Assembly (NCBI GenBank): GCA_965661085.1
Contig: CBFIDA010000006.1
Coordinates: 21,083-85,082 of the forward strand
Reading direction: 5' to 3'
Length of the DNA: 64,000 nt
Origin: CBFIDA01 sp965661085
GTDB taxonomy: Bacteria > Pseudomonadota > Gammaproteobacteria > Comchoanobacterales > Comchoanobacteraceae
Position 1 is the first letter of the stretch. Each line of letters starts with the position of its first letter. Position numbers and translations under genes: made by a program. The notes beneath the pieces were generated by a model. The model was not told where the DNA came from and ran no database searches. It worked only from the letters and a program-made list of their open reading frames with translations. This document shows positions 53,465 through 62,782 of this stretch, piece after piece.

Positions 53465-53860
53465 ATGAAACGCATGTATGTATGGCTGTTGTGCTGCTTG
53501 TCAGGCAGCATCTGGGCAAATCAAAACTTACAAAGCACTGTGACTGCGCTGCAAGCACAGGTCAACGCTGTCAATGCCAGCATCGGACCCAAGATTGCCA
53601 GTCAAGCGGCTGCAACCGATCGCAGCATTCAAGCGATAGAGACTGATCTGAAAAAACAAGTGGCCGCTTTGAATCAAAAAATTGCCACCGTGCAAGCTGA
53701 GGCAAAAACCATGGTCGATGTGGCGTCAAAACAATCGCGCCAAGACACACTGAAGGTGCGTGCTGAACTGATGGCGGGGTTGAAAGCATTGCAAAAAGTG
53801 GTGGCAGACTCTCACAATCAAATGACTCAGCAATTGGCCAAGTTGCGCGCCCCCAAATGA
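53465..53860 (+). CDS. small secreted coiled-coil protein
   Basis: 131 residues: signal peptide (MYVWLLCCLSGSIWA, cleavage after IWA) and then an uninterrupted Ala/Gln/Lys/Asp-rich helix (VTALQAQVNAVNASIG, IQAIETDLKKQVAALNQKIA) with heptad spacing to the C-terminus. This looks like a periplasmic or secreted coiled coil. A TAGGAG site lies 7-8 bp before the ATG. It sits just after the inverted-repeat element and converges on fmt with a 4-bp gap. Function unknown; the N-terminal coiled coil resembles that of LbtU-type porins. Confidence 0.68.
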   Translation: MKRMYVWLLCCLSGSIWANQNLQSTVTALQAQVNAVNASIGPKIASQAAATDRSIQAIETDLKKQVAALNQKIATVQAEAKTMVDVASKQSRQDTLKVRAELMAGLKALQKVVADSHNQMTQQLAKLRAPK

Positions 53861-53864
53861 TGCA

Positions 53865-54827
53865 TTAGGTCCAAATTTTGCCTGTGGACAGCAATGCTGG
53901 ATGCCCACACTGTATGGCTTTGGGTGTGGTTTTGGGTTTGTTGGGCAATTGGCATGACGTGATGATGAGATCCATGCGCTGATGCGATGCAGTCTGCCCC
54001 GTGGCAACACGCAAGCCATTGTCATCACATGCTATGATTTGACCGGGTTGGGCACTGGGATCGATGTTGGGGTGACAATGTGCCGCATGCACTTTGATGC
54101 ACATGTCATCGAGGTGGCCAAATGTTGATGGCCATGGGTGGCATGCACGCACTTGGCGTGCAAGCTGTGGCGCAGGTTGGTGCCAATCGATACGGCCTTC
54201 TGCCTTGGTCAATTTGTGCGCATAGGTGGCGAGGGTTGCATCTTGAGGGGTTCGATTGGCAAAAGCCTCGTCAAAATGGTCTAAGGTTTGAATCAGACTT
54301 GTAGCACCCAGCTGAGCCAACGCCACCAACACATCTGCGGTGGTGTCTGTCTCTGTCAGGGCATGGGGTGCTCGATACAGCATGTCGCCTGTGTCCAATC
54401 CCACATCCATGGCCATGATGGTGACGCCTGTCTCGACATCTCCAGCCAATATGGCCCGTTGAATCGGCGCAGCACCCCGCCATTGTGGCAGCAAAGAGGC
54501 GTGAATGTTGATGCAGCAAGCAGTTGGTATGTCCAAAACCACTTGTGGCAAAATGCAGCCATAGGCGGCAACAATCATCCAATCTGGCCGGTATGCGGCC
54601 AAATGGGCCACGGTGCTGGCATCTTTGAAGTGTGGGGGTTGTTCGATCGCGATGCCGTGTCGCGCTGCACATTGTTTGACCGGGCTTGGCATGGATTGAC
54701 GTCGTCGTCCTGCTGGGCGATCGGGTTGTGTGTAAACCGCCATCACTTCATGATCGGGATGCGCAATCAGGGCTTCTAAGGCTGGGCAAGCAAAAGCAGG
54801 CGTGCCAGCAAATACAATACGGGCCAT
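53865..54827 (-). CDS. fmt: methionyl-tRNA formyltransferase
   Basis: Formylates initiator Met-tRNA. 320 residues: N-terminal MARIVFAGTPAFACPALEAL, the 10-formyl-THF binding region, INIHASLLPQWRGAAPIQRAI (signature SLLP.wRGAAPI with Asn, His), MDVGLDTGDML with the catalytic Asp, and a C-terminal OB-like domain. It begins 1 bp after def, the usual def-fmt pair. Confidence 0.95.
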   Translation of the reverse strand: MARIVFAGTPAFACPALEALIAHPDHEVMAVYTQPDRPAGRRRQSMPSPVKQCAARHGIAIEQPPHFKDASTVAHLAAYRPDWMIVAAYGCILPQVVLDIPTACCINIHASLLPQWRGAAPIQRAILAGDVETGVTIMAMDVGLDTGDMLYRAPHALTETDTTADVLVALAQLGATSLIQTLDHFDEAFANRTPQDATLATYAHKLTKAEGRIDWHQPAPQLARQVRACHPWPSTFGHLDDMCIKVHAAHCHPNIDPSAQPGQIIACDDNGLRVATGQTASHQRMDLIITSCQLPNKPKTTPKAIQCGHPALLSTGKIWT

Positions 54828-54828
54828 A

Positions 54829-55347
54829 TCATTTCATGTTTTTTTTGAACAATTTTTTGACCAGCATCTTGCGGCGCAATGGTGACAAATGATCGATGAA
54901 CAAGCGGCCATCAAGGTGATCAACCTCATGTTGAATGCATTTTGCCATAAAACCATCGGCTCTGAATGAGATGGCTTGGCCATCTTGATCCAATGCATCG
55001 ACTTGTATGGTCTCAGCCCGTGTGACTGCAGCAGTCAGCATTTTGACCGACATGCAACCTTCTTTCAGTTTGGTCTGACCTTCGGGTGCGCTGAGCACGG
55101 GGTTGATCAAACACAAGGGCTGGTCTTTCTCGGCAGAGAAATCAATCACCGTGATGCGCCTCGGAATACCGTCAGGCCAAGGAATGTCAAGTTGGGTGGC
55201 GGCCAATGCAGCACACTGGTCGGCCGCATAAAGTGTGGCAAACATCTTTTTGACGATGGCCTTGATGTTGTCATCGACCCCTTCAACCGGTTGCCCGACC
55301 ACTTCCAAGCGCGGATCTGGAAATTGAATGATGTGATAGACGTCCAT
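54829..55347 (-). CDS. def: peptide deformylase (divergent)
   Basis: Removes the N-formyl group from nascent peptides. 172 residues. Motif 2 EGCMSV (metal Cys) and motif 3 QHEVDHL (two His and the catalytic Glu) are intact. Motif 1, normally GxGLAAxQ, is CAALAATQ: both glycines are replaced. As the S1' pocket and oxyanion region are affected, activity could be altered. It is coupled to fmt, so it is probably still the housekeeping enzyme unless another def exists elsewhere in the genome. Confidence 0.9.
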   Translation of the reverse strand: MDVYHIIQFPDPRLEVVGQPVEGVDDNIKAIVKKMFATLYAADQCAALAATQLDIPWPDGIPRRITVIDFSAEKDQPLCLINPVLSAPEGQTKLKEGCMSVKMLTAAVTRAETIQVDALDQDGQAISFRADGFMAKCIQHEVDHLDGRLFIDHLSPLRRKMLVKKLFKKNMK

Positions 55348-55401
55348 CGTATGCTCAGATTTGAAAAAATGATTTTATCAGCCACGCCATTGGCGTGCAA
55401 G

Positions 55402-57705
55402 TCAATACGAAGCGTTACTGTTACAGCAATGACAATCAGACCCTGGAAACCCTACATTATCATCGGTACTGCTGACAAATACATGCTTATCTTCATTGCT
55501 TAACCACCAGTTGGCTTTATATGGCAGTGTTTTGGTTTGCAGGTAATACAGCCCAATCTGATTGATGGCACGTGCGCCCAATGCGACCAGGGCAGTGAAT
55601 GTGCACATGAAAAGACATGCGGTCATTGGGGTCACATATCCCAACAGGGTTACAGGCAACACTGTGCACAAATACAAGCATGTCAAACCACGACTCACCC
55701 AGTTCAACCAGGCCACCCATTTTGCAACACTGAGGGCATGGGCAATGGCTTTCAAAGGGCTTTTGAGTGCTTTTCCGAGCTGGAAAGATGCCTGATGCGC
55801 CACCGCATCCGAGCTTGCTGGCATGCTGAAGGCGACCAATCGACAAAGTCCACGCAATGTGCGCCATGCCCGACTGTCATTCAAGCCATCACCGATGTAT
55901 AGAATCTTTTTGCGTTGGGAGGCGCAGGCTTGATGGGTATGGTTGTGTTTTTTTGTTTCACAGTGAATCTTGGTATCATTGTGCGCACAGCACGGGGCCC
56001 CAAGCATTTGTTCATGAATCCAGGCACTTTTTTCTTGGGCGGTTTCATAAGCAATTTTTGAAATATTCAAACCCTTAAGCTCATTTTTGATGATGTTCTT
56101 CCACTCACTAAGGTTTCCTTTGTCACCAGACAGTATGGTGATGCGTGTTTGCGGGAAATGATGCTTGAGTGCTTGGATCAATTGTTTGGCACCTGTCCGA
56201 ATTTGTTGTGCATTGTCAAACAATGTGCCTGTTTTATCCAGGATGATTTCATCGGGGGCATGCATGTCTTCGAGTGCGTCGAGCATGATGGCGCGTTTGG
56301 CATTGGGGTGTATGCCCAAAGCACTCAGCCATGTGTGTGCGATGTATCGAATCATGTTGGGTCCCAACCCAAAGACACAGCATGGACACGCACAAAGCAG
56401 CATGCTGCACATGGCCATCACCACCGCATGTCCCATGAACCATGCATAGGCGCCAGCCAGACCAGTCAGCAGCAGCATGATGACCGTGAAGTGGCCCTCA
56501 AAGCTTCGGTAGAGGTGCTGCCGTGCTTGGGGCGGGGTATTGTTGAATGTTTCAGTGGCGGTAAATGTGAGTTCTGTTGGATTTGTCTTGTCATCAGCAT
56601 AAACATGATCCCCAGCTTGTAGGCTTGTGACGCCATCATCCTTCAAAGGCACAAGTTTTTTGTTTGTCTGACCTGTCAGCACTTCGGTTTCAACACATAT
56701 CTTATTTTTGGTGGTGCATGCAACCGGCACCACGATATAAGGTTTGTCGCTGCCATCTTGATGTGCTTGAGGCACAGAGAAAACCTGTCCAGATGTTATG
56801 GATTTGATCGGGATGTGGCCGGGAGATCCGGGCTTTGAGTCTGCCGCAGGATTTTGCACATACAAGGGCATGTGCCAGAGACGTGATGATGCATGTACGG
56901 GCGCCGACGGTCCTTGATGTTTGAGTTGGTGACCAAGCAACAGAATGCCAGTGGTGAGCAAAAAATGACACCAGTGTATGGGCATCAAGCCTGCAAGTTG
57001 GGCTGCAAAAAGCATGGTCAGTGACAACAGTTGTGCTGTTTGCATGTTGTGTGCTTGGTTTGCGTAGGACAGCAGCGCCACTGTGGCCAATAAAGCAAGT
57101 GCCACCACACCCCATATTGGCATCATATTGGTGCCATACAACACCAGCAAAGCCAGACTGAGTGTGCAGAACACCATGGGTATCCATTCTGCATAGCATG
57201 CTTGAATGGTGGGCCAAAGACAAAAGACAGTCACCAGGGCCACCAAAGATGGTGCCACCCAAGGTAAACTCATCCATAGGGGCAAATAGGCAGTGAAGTA
57301 GGATTGACCAAAACCAAGCAGTGATGCCACTGCGGCAAGTCCCAATCTGACCCATGAAAGATCGTAGGTGTTTGCATGCACATGCCGCAATTGAGGACGT
57401 TTTATACCAGTTCTGTTTTTGTTTGGGACCTTCTTCTCTTGCAGTGTTGTGTTGAGCTGCTCCAGAATCGTTGCATCATCATGCTGATATGGGTTATTGA
57501 AATCTATGGTGAGCGTGTTGACTGGTTCTTGTCTGTACTCTGTGATATATATGCCATGGCTCGATTCTGAACAATAAACTCTTGAGAGGATGTTCTGAAC
57601 GCCCTTGCTGCAACCCTCAACATACACTCTGAGTTGTTGAGCATGGGATGATCGAGGTGAGTTGTGATGGTCATCACGACAGTCTTTTGGGCATGCTTGT
57701 GACAT
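55402..57705 (-). CDS. degenerate P1B-type (heavy-metal) ATPase lacking the nucleotide-binding domain
   Basis: 767 residues with the P1B ATPase outline. Residues ~24-92 are a diverged HMA-like domain with only one Cys of CxxC, and helices lie at ~120-260. The actuator-like domain carries TGQ (344-346) where TGE is essential. The metal-transport CPC motif is at 440-442, the phosphorylation motif DKTGTL begins at Asp490, and the hinge GDGLND is at 605-610. Between Asp490 and SGDKGN (526-531) there are only ~35 residues, so the ~120-residue ATP-binding N-domain is missing. A His/Cys-rich insertion lies at 571-594 and the C-terminus ends DCHCCNSNASY. It is probably a metal-binding pseudo-pump. 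The frame itself is intact and long. Confidence 0.75.
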   Translation of the reverse strand: MSQACPKDCRDDHHNSPRSSHAQQLRVYVEGCSKGVQNILSRVYCSESSHGIYITEYRQEPVNTLTIDFNNPYQHDDATILEQLNTTLQEKKVPNKNRTGIKRPQLRHVHANTYDLSWVRLGLAAVASLLGFGQSYFTAYLPLWMSLPWVAPSLVALVTVFCLWPTIQACYAEWIPMVFCTLSLALLVLYGTNMMPIWGVVALALLATVALLSYANQAHNMQTAQLLSLTMLFAAQLAGLMPIHWCHFLLTTGILLLGHQLKHQGPSAPVHASSRLWHMPLYVQNPAADSKPGSPGHIPIKSITSGQVFSVPQAHQDGSDKPYIVVPVACTTKNKICVETEVLTGQTNKKLVPLKDDGVTSLQAGDHVYADDKTNPTELTFTATETFNNTPPQARQHLYRSFEGHFTVIMLLLTGLAGAYAWFMGHAVVMAMCSMLLCACPCCVFGLGPNMIRYIAHTWLSALGIHPNAKRAIMLDALEDMHAPDEIILDKTGTLFDNAQQIRTGAKQLIQALKHHFPQTRITILSGDKGNLSEWKNIIKNELKGLNISKIAYETAQEKSAWIHEQMLGAPCCAHNDTKIHCETKKHNHTHQACASQRKKILYIGDGLNDSRAWRTLRGLCRLVAFSMPASSDAVAHQASFQLGKALKSPLKAIAHALSVAKWVAWLNWVSRGLTCLYLCTVLPVTLLGYVTPMTACLFMCTFTALVALGARAINQIGLYYLQTKTLPYKANWWLSNEDKHVFVSSTDDNVGFPGSDCHCCNSNASY

Positions 57706-57766
57706 GATGCACTTCTGTTTAATGAGCTGAAATCATATGTTTTTTTTGGCCTGTTGTCAATGGGTT

Positions 57767-59860
57767 TTATCGCTGCGTGCTTGATGGGCCAAGCGCCTTT
57801 GGCGTTGCTTCGTCTGCCGTTTTCTTGAGTATTTTTTTTACCTGGTTGAAATGCTCTAAAGCTTTTGGATATTGGTCATGACAAAGCATTGAAAATGCAT
57901 TTTTCAGCAATCTTTTCTGCATTTCATTGATTGCTCTGGATTTCATTAAGGCGTCTATTTTAACACTCAAATCCACTGTAAGATTGTCACAGGTTGTCTT
58001 CACGAATGCTGCACATGGTTTCAAATGTATGGGCAGTTGCTTTAAAGTTGAAGACTTGGTTCCATTCTGTAGCGCTTGGAGTCGTCCGTTCAGCTCGAAC
58101 ATTGCCAGGTCATTGTGCTGTGAGAGAAAAACTTGAGCTTGGAATGTTTGTTGGGACTGGGTTTGCACTGTTTTGCTTATGTTTGATATTTTGTTTCGAT
58201 TTTGAGCCTGCAGTTGTTCTAGAAGTTCACCTCTATTCGAGTTCCATATGTTGCAGAACGCCTGCCAATGCGCCAATACTTGGAAACGATCAGAAAATGT
58301 TTGGAGTTTTTTTTTGTCGTCAGAATTTTCGGTGTTTTGCATAGCCTTCACGATTTTCTGCAATTGTTCTGCGGCTATTACGCTTTTAGGTGTTTTGGAT
58401 GCTGTGGTGTCCATCGATGATAGAGATTTAGAATCTTTTTGACCCACATGCTCAGAAGCATTTTGGGTCTCAGTTTGGTTGAACTGTTCAAGAGTATCTT
58501 GGATCTCAGTCATGAGGTTTATATCGTTATTCAAGGCTTTGGCGTCGATGATTTTTTTACATTCATGCTTGCACCATGCCAGGAGTGTCTTTGGTTGGGT
58601 GTGTGCTTCTGATTTTTCCTCTTTTTTATTTTCTGGTTCTGTTGGGTTGGGCACCTTGTGGACCAAGGACGTGATCTGGATGTTGTAGGCATATTGTAGC
58701 CATGCCAGTGCAATCGATATGAATGTCAAGGTGCATGCTAGATTGAGGGTGCACCAACCCATGCTGAATGCCAGCATGCCAGCACATATGCCCACCAATG
58801 TGGTCTGTAGGCATTGGGTCAATTTGTTGAGTGTTGTTGATGATTGGGCATCATTGTGGTTGTTATCGTCCAAAAGTTTTTGAACCCGATGTTGGTATGC
58901 ATGATTGAAGTATAAGATGGTGAGCCAAGGTAGGAGCAGTGTGCACAACACGAGCCCCATGCTGTAAAAAAGGTGCAACATGGCCAAATGACACGCCACA
59001 CCAACAATGCATGCAATCATGCCAATGATCAGTAGGTGCGCCTTAAAGCGAGCTGCTTCATGCCCTTGCAATTTATAATTGCTTAAGAAACTGAGGACAT
59101 AAAAGCCTGCCAAGCAACAAAAAATGACCTCCAATGCACCCAGCGTCATCGGTATGGGCACAGACCCAGAATGCAGTCGGAGACAGCTATAGGCAATGGT
59201 CAATCCGATGGCAAATGCTGCAGGGGCAAATAACATCAAATCAAACAAGGGTAGCAACAACAGAGCCACAATAAAGATCGCACATTGGATGGCATAGATA
59301 CACAGATAAAGCGATTGTTCAATCAAGATGAGTGGACAGCATACAATCAGTGCAACAGATAAGATCGGGGCATGGCACAGACCTTTGAGTGTGGCTGACC
59401 AGCGTAGTCCACAGATGCGCTGCCAAAGTGATTTTGGGGAGGGGGCTCGACCTTCGTCATCGTTCTCTGAAGACGAATGAGATTCAGGCTTGAAGTTTGC
59501 CACAGTATCATCATCATTGACACTGTGCTCTGGTGTATCGTATAACGCATTTTTTTGTTTGTTAAGTTCAAACAAAGGCATGATGATCCAAGAGAAAGCA
59601 GCCCCCAGGCCAATGAGTAAAACAGTTGTTATCGTGACCCATAGGGTTTCGAGCAAGTATGAAAAAAAAGGTATTTTGTTCCAGAAGTTCGGTGTTTGAA
59701 ACCAGTTGATCAGTCCAAGAAAAAATCTAACATCAGTCGGCAGCACAGCTTTGGCATAATCGATGATTGTGAATGTATCGGGCTTTTTGAAAAGATCCTT
59801 GGCAACAATCTTCGCAGTACCAAAATTTTTCACGCAGTACTTTTTAAGTGCATCAATCAT
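57767..59860 (-). CDS. unrecognised membrane protein with long soluble C-terminal region (697 aa)
   Basis: No family recognised. The N-terminal half has a first hydrophobic pair (~65-95), an Asp/Ser/Glu-rich loop (~105-140) and then about ten hydrophobic helices (~165-400, e.g. ALIVCCPLILIEQSLYLCIY). The C-terminal ~290 residues are soluble, Gln/Lys/Asn-rich and probably helical (LMTEIQDTLEQFNQTETQNA, LEQLQAQNRNKISNISKTVQ). This two-part layout resembles host-modifying proteins of intracellular bacteria only in general terms. It lies upstream of the P1B-like gene on the same strand with a ~60-bp gap, so the two may be cotranscribed. Confidence 0.68.
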   Translation of the reverse strand: MIDALKKYCVKNFGTAKIVAKDLFKKPDTFTIIDYAKAVLPTDVRFFLGLINWFQTPNFWNKIPFFSYLLETLWVTITTVLLIGLGAAFSWIIMPLFELNKQKNALYDTPEHSVNDDDTVANFKPESHSSSENDDEGRAPSPKSLWQRICGLRWSATLKGLCHAPILSVALIVCCPLILIEQSLYLCIYAIQCAIFIVALLLLPLFDLMLFAPAAFAIGLTIAYSCLRLHSGSVPIPMTLGALEVIFCCLAGFYVLSFLSNYKLQGHEAARFKAHLLIIGMIACIVGVACHLAMLHLFYSMGLVLCTLLLPWLTILYFNHAYQHRVQKLLDDNNHNDAQSSTTLNKLTQCLQTTLVGICAGMLAFSMGWCTLNLACTLTFISIALAWLQYAYNIQITSLVHKVPNPTEPENKKEEKSEAHTQPKTLLAWCKHECKKIIDAKALNNDINLMTEIQDTLEQFNQTETQNASEHVGQKDSKSLSSMDTTASKTPKSVIAAEQLQKIVKAMQNTENSDDKKKLQTFSDRFQVLAHWQAFCNIWNSNRGELLEQLQAQNRNKISNISKTVQTQSQQTFQAQVFLSQHNDLAMFELNGRLQALQNGTKSSTLKQLPIHLKPCAAFVKTTCDNLTVDLSVKIDALMKSRAINEMQKRLLKNAFSMLCHDQYPKALEHFNQVKKILKKTADEATPKALGPSSTQR

Positions 59861-59898
59861 TTAATTGTCTTATTTAAAATCTAAACAGCATTTTAAGC

Positions 59899-60324
59899 TC
59901 AATTTCCTTTTTTGTCAAGCTCAATGGTATGTTGGTGCATGGCTTCAACATAAAACCATTGGCTGAGGTGCTTTTCAAAGCGACTTGTTTCAGTGATTTT
60001 AAAGCGCTGACCTGCGCTTTTATAATATGCCTCGAATGTGACTGTGCCTTGCACATCATGCATGCCACCACTGCTGGCATGCATGATGTGCAAGCTTTGC
60101 CAGACTGCCGATCGTGCCCAATGTTTGACTTTTTTGGTTGAGAAATTGAGGCTTGCTGATGGTTTCATGGTTTTGCGAATGAAGGCAATGTCGATGCGTG
60201 TGTAGGCCGAGTAGCGTGCGCGCATCAGAGCTTCTGCGGTTTCAGGGTGCTTGGTGCCCTTGTGGTAGGGCATGCAACAAAGTGCATAGGCCAGATTGGA
60301 CTGGCAGGGGCAAAGGAGCGTCAT
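59899..60324 (-). CDS. ychJ: YchJ-family (UPF0225) SEC-C motif protein
   Basis: 141 residues with an N-terminal zinc-binding SEC-C-type motif CPCQSNLAYALCCMPYHKG (C-x-C-x8-CC), then PETAEALMRARYSAY and the NTF2-like part QGTVTFEAYYKSAGQRFKI-TETSRFEK (in parts), as in the family. E. coli YchJ has a second SEC-C motif at its C-terminus which is absent here. It starts 1 bp after the APC permease stop and is the last gene of psd-permease-ychJ. Function is uncertain. Confidence 0.85.
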   Translation of the reverse strand: MTLLCPCQSNLAYALCCMPYHKGTKHPETAEALMRARYSAYTRIDIAFIRKTMKPSASLNFSTKKVKHWARSAVWQSLHIMHASSGGMHDVQGTVTFEAYYKSAGQRFKITETSRFEKHLSQWFYVEAMHQHTIELDKKGN

Positions 60325-60325
60325 G

Positions 60326-61732
60326 TCAGTCCTTATTGTTTTGTTGATGATAGAGCCAGAACACCGGGCATGTCAGCAACAGCATGCCCAAGGTCAGGCT
60401 GATTGCATAGAGCCCGTTTGAAGCGACTTTGATGTCGCTGGGCGGCACAAACCCCATGCCTATGGCTAAGGCGCACGTGCCCAATCCGAGCCAACAGATG
60501 GCCGTGGCACCCAGCTTGCCACCAGGTATGGCAAAAGGTCTGATTTTGCCTGCCTGTTGCCGCCGTAGGGCCAGTGTTGCCGCAAACAGCGCGATGTAGC
60601 TCAATAGGGCCAGTTGTGCCGTGATGGCGGTCAACGTGATGTAGGCACTCTCAATCGATGGCATCCAAATGTAAACCAGGCTGATGAATGTGACCAAGAG
60701 TGCTTGGAGGATCAGCAGCCTGGCGGGTACGCCATGTGCATTGGTCTGTGCCAGGAAAGGGGTCATGCACCCATCTTGTGCGGCGATTAAAAGGCCTTTG
60801 GTGGGACCAATGATCCAGGCGGCAATGCCGCCGAGGCCACCGATGATGATCAGGCCATTGGCAAAAGGAATCCACGCTTTGAGATGGTATTGGTGTAGGA
60901 AAATGGCAATGGCTTGTGAAATGCCACCGATGACGTTGAGGGTCTCGTGCGGTACGACCATGGCGATCGCCAGTGAGGCACTGATGAGTGTCAGCAGAAT
61001 GATGGCAATGGACCAGAGCATGGCGCGCGGGAAGGCACGCTCGGGTTGTGCCACGTCGTCTGCATGAATGGCGGACATTTCAAGTCCAACCAGGCCAAAA
61101 AGAATGGCCACCAAAAAGGGCAACACATTGGGATCTGAGAAACTTGGCAATGCTGCATGCCAATGCATGGTCAGTGCCAATGGTTTGCCTTGATGCCACC
61201 ACACCAGTCCTAAAACGGTGATGCATGCCATGGGAATCAATGTGCCAACCAAGGCACCCACAGTGCTGATGGCGCCTGACACTTTCATGCCAAAGCAATT
61301 GATGCATGTGGCCAACCAAAACAGGCCAACCACACAGCCGTACATGCCCCAATGATTTTGGAGCAGAGTGGGATAAGCAACATGGGCAAGCGTGCGGGCA
61401 ATGAATGCCAATGCTGTCGGGTACCAAACCACATTGTAAATCCATTGGAGCCAAATCACGAAAAATCCCCATTGGGCACCAAAGGCTTCCCGGACCCATA
61501 CATAGATGCCACCTCGATTGGGCCAGGTTGTCGCCAACTCTGTTGCAGCCAACGCGACTGGCACCAAAAAACATAAGGCGGCCAAAAGATAATAGCCAAT
61601 CAAAGCAAACCCAAGCTCTGCACTGAATGGCAAGGTGCGTAAATTGTCGATGGCGATGATATTGATCATCACCAAACCAAACACACCCAATGGTTTTTTC
61701 AGTGGAGGTTGTTGTAGCGTGGCGTCGGTCAT
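60326..61732 (-). CDS. APC-superfamily amino-acid permease (GadC-like)
   Basis: 468 residues with twelve predicted helices. GVFGLVMINIIAIDNLRTLPF is the first helix region, LATTWPNRGGIYVWVREAFGAQWGFF (in part) carries the typical W(P/N)xxGGxYxWv motif of the glutamate:GABA antiporter group, and IIGPTKGLLIAAQDGCMTPFL is the equivalent of GPSRGLL..A. The substrate is probably an amino acid but cannot be specified. The ATG overlaps the psd stop (ATGA). Confidence 0.87.
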   Translation of the reverse strand: MTDATLQQPPLKKPLGVFGLVMINIIAIDNLRTLPFSAELGFALIGYYLLAALCFLVPVALAATELATTWPNRGGIYVWVREAFGAQWGFFVIWLQWIYNVVWYPTALAFIARTLAHVAYPTLLQNHWGMYGCVVGLFWLATCINCFGMKVSGAISTVGALVGTLIPMACITVLGLVWWHQGKPLALTMHWHAALPSFSDPNVLPFLVAILFGLVGLEMSAIHADDVAQPERAFPRAMLWSIAIILLTLISASLAIAMVVPHETLNVIGGISQAIAIFLHQYHLKAWIPFANGLIIIGGLGGIAAWIIGPTKGLLIAAQDGCMTPFLAQTNAHGVPARLLILQALLVTFISLVYIWMPSIESAYITLTAITAQLALLSYIALFAATLALRRQQAGKIRPFAIPGGKLGATAICWLGLGTCALAIGMGFVPPSDIKVASNGLYAISLTLGMLLLTCPVFWLYHQQNNKD

Positions 61733-62631
61733 GGTGGGGTGATCTCCTTGAATTCACCCAATGTTTGCCCATACTGACAAGGGTGACAATGGGTCGATGG
61801 TGGATGCCATGGCTCAAATGTTTTGGGCAACAAAATCATCACACTTGAACCATAATGGAATGTGCCCATTTCTGCGCCTTTTTCTAGTTTGATGTTGGCC
61901 TCTTCAAAGTACTCTGTGCTTGGTTTACGCTGTCCCATTGGTTGATAACGGCGCCCCCAAGTGGTCGACATGGAACCCACCAAACATGCACCAATCATGA
62001 TGACGGCCATGGGACCATGCGCAGTGTTAAAAAGACAAATCAAGCGCTCATTGTGTGCATAAATCTTGGGCTTCTTTTGCACCCGGTTGGGGTGCACCGA
62101 ATACAGCCATCCAGGCACATGTATGGTTTTCAACAGTTGGCCGGCCAGGGGCATGTGAATGCGATGATAATTGTAAGGCGCGAGATAAAATGTGGCATAA
62201 TAAGCATTGTCAAAGTGGTTGAGCAAATCGGCATCTTCGGCCAGCAACGTTGACAAGCTGTAGCGATGAAACTTTGCCACCAATTGACAGTCACGTGCGC
62301 ACAGGCCATGGTCCACCAATTGGCCATCTGTTGGACAGACAGCATGATGCTGAATCGGATCGATTGGGCGGTGGCGTGGATGGAGGGTGCGGGTGAAAAA
62401 GGCGTCAAATGATGGGTAGGCAAAAGGATCGGTGTCGTTTGCCTCGTGCATGTCGATCTTAAAACACGCCACAAACAAATGAATCAGGGTGTTTTTCACC
62501 AAGCGCAAACGACATTCAGAGAGCATGCGCACAAAACAGGTAGCAAGACGTTGAGACACATACAGGACACCGCAAGTGGTGTGACATGTTGCCTGACCAA
62601 GGCGCACCAAAAACAAATGCAATGCTGCCAT
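61729..62631 (-). CDS. psd: phosphatidylserine decarboxylase
   Basis: Makes phosphatidylethanolamine at the inner membrane. 300 residues. The self-cleavage site that yields the pyruvoyl group is FHYGSSVMILL (family LGST; here YGSS). The upstream catalytic parts are HRIHMPLAG with the His and the earlier CPTDGQLVDHG with the Asp. VGSMSTTWG and KLEKGAEMGTF are conserved. A TATAAT lies ~27 bp before the ATG. First gene of the operon with the permease and ychJ. Confidence 0.93.
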   Translation of the reverse strand: MAALHLFLVRLGQATCHTTCGVLYVSQRLATCFVRMLSECRLRLVKNTLIHLFVACFKIDMHEANDTDPFAYPSFDAFFTRTLHPRHRPIDPIQHHAVCPTDGQLVDHGLCARDCQLVAKFHRYSLSTLLAEDADLLNHFDNAYYATFYLAPYNYHRIHMPLAGQLLKTIHVPGWLYSVHPNRVQKKPKIYAHNERLICLFNTAHGPMAVIMIGACLVGSMSTTWGRRYQPMGQRKPSTEYFEEANIKLEKGAEMGTFHYGSSVMILLPKTFEPWHPPSTHCHPCQYGQTLGEFKEITPP

Positions 62632-62657
62632 CTGCCAAATGATCCCAAAATAAACTC

Positions 62658-62663
62658 ATTATA
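62658..62663 (-). promoter_or_regulatory. consensus -10 of the psd operon
   Basis: TATAAT read on the minus strand, 27 bp before the psd ATG. No good -35 is seen at the right distance. Confidence 0.45.
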
Positions 62664-62782
62664 GCCTGCTTTATGAGATTGAGCTATAGTTAATTCAGGG
62701 GCGTGTGCCGCATGTGTGCACGATTTGGGTTTGGTCAAAAGATCAAGCCAGCGCATCTGATCCAGCGTAGTGAGGTCATGGC

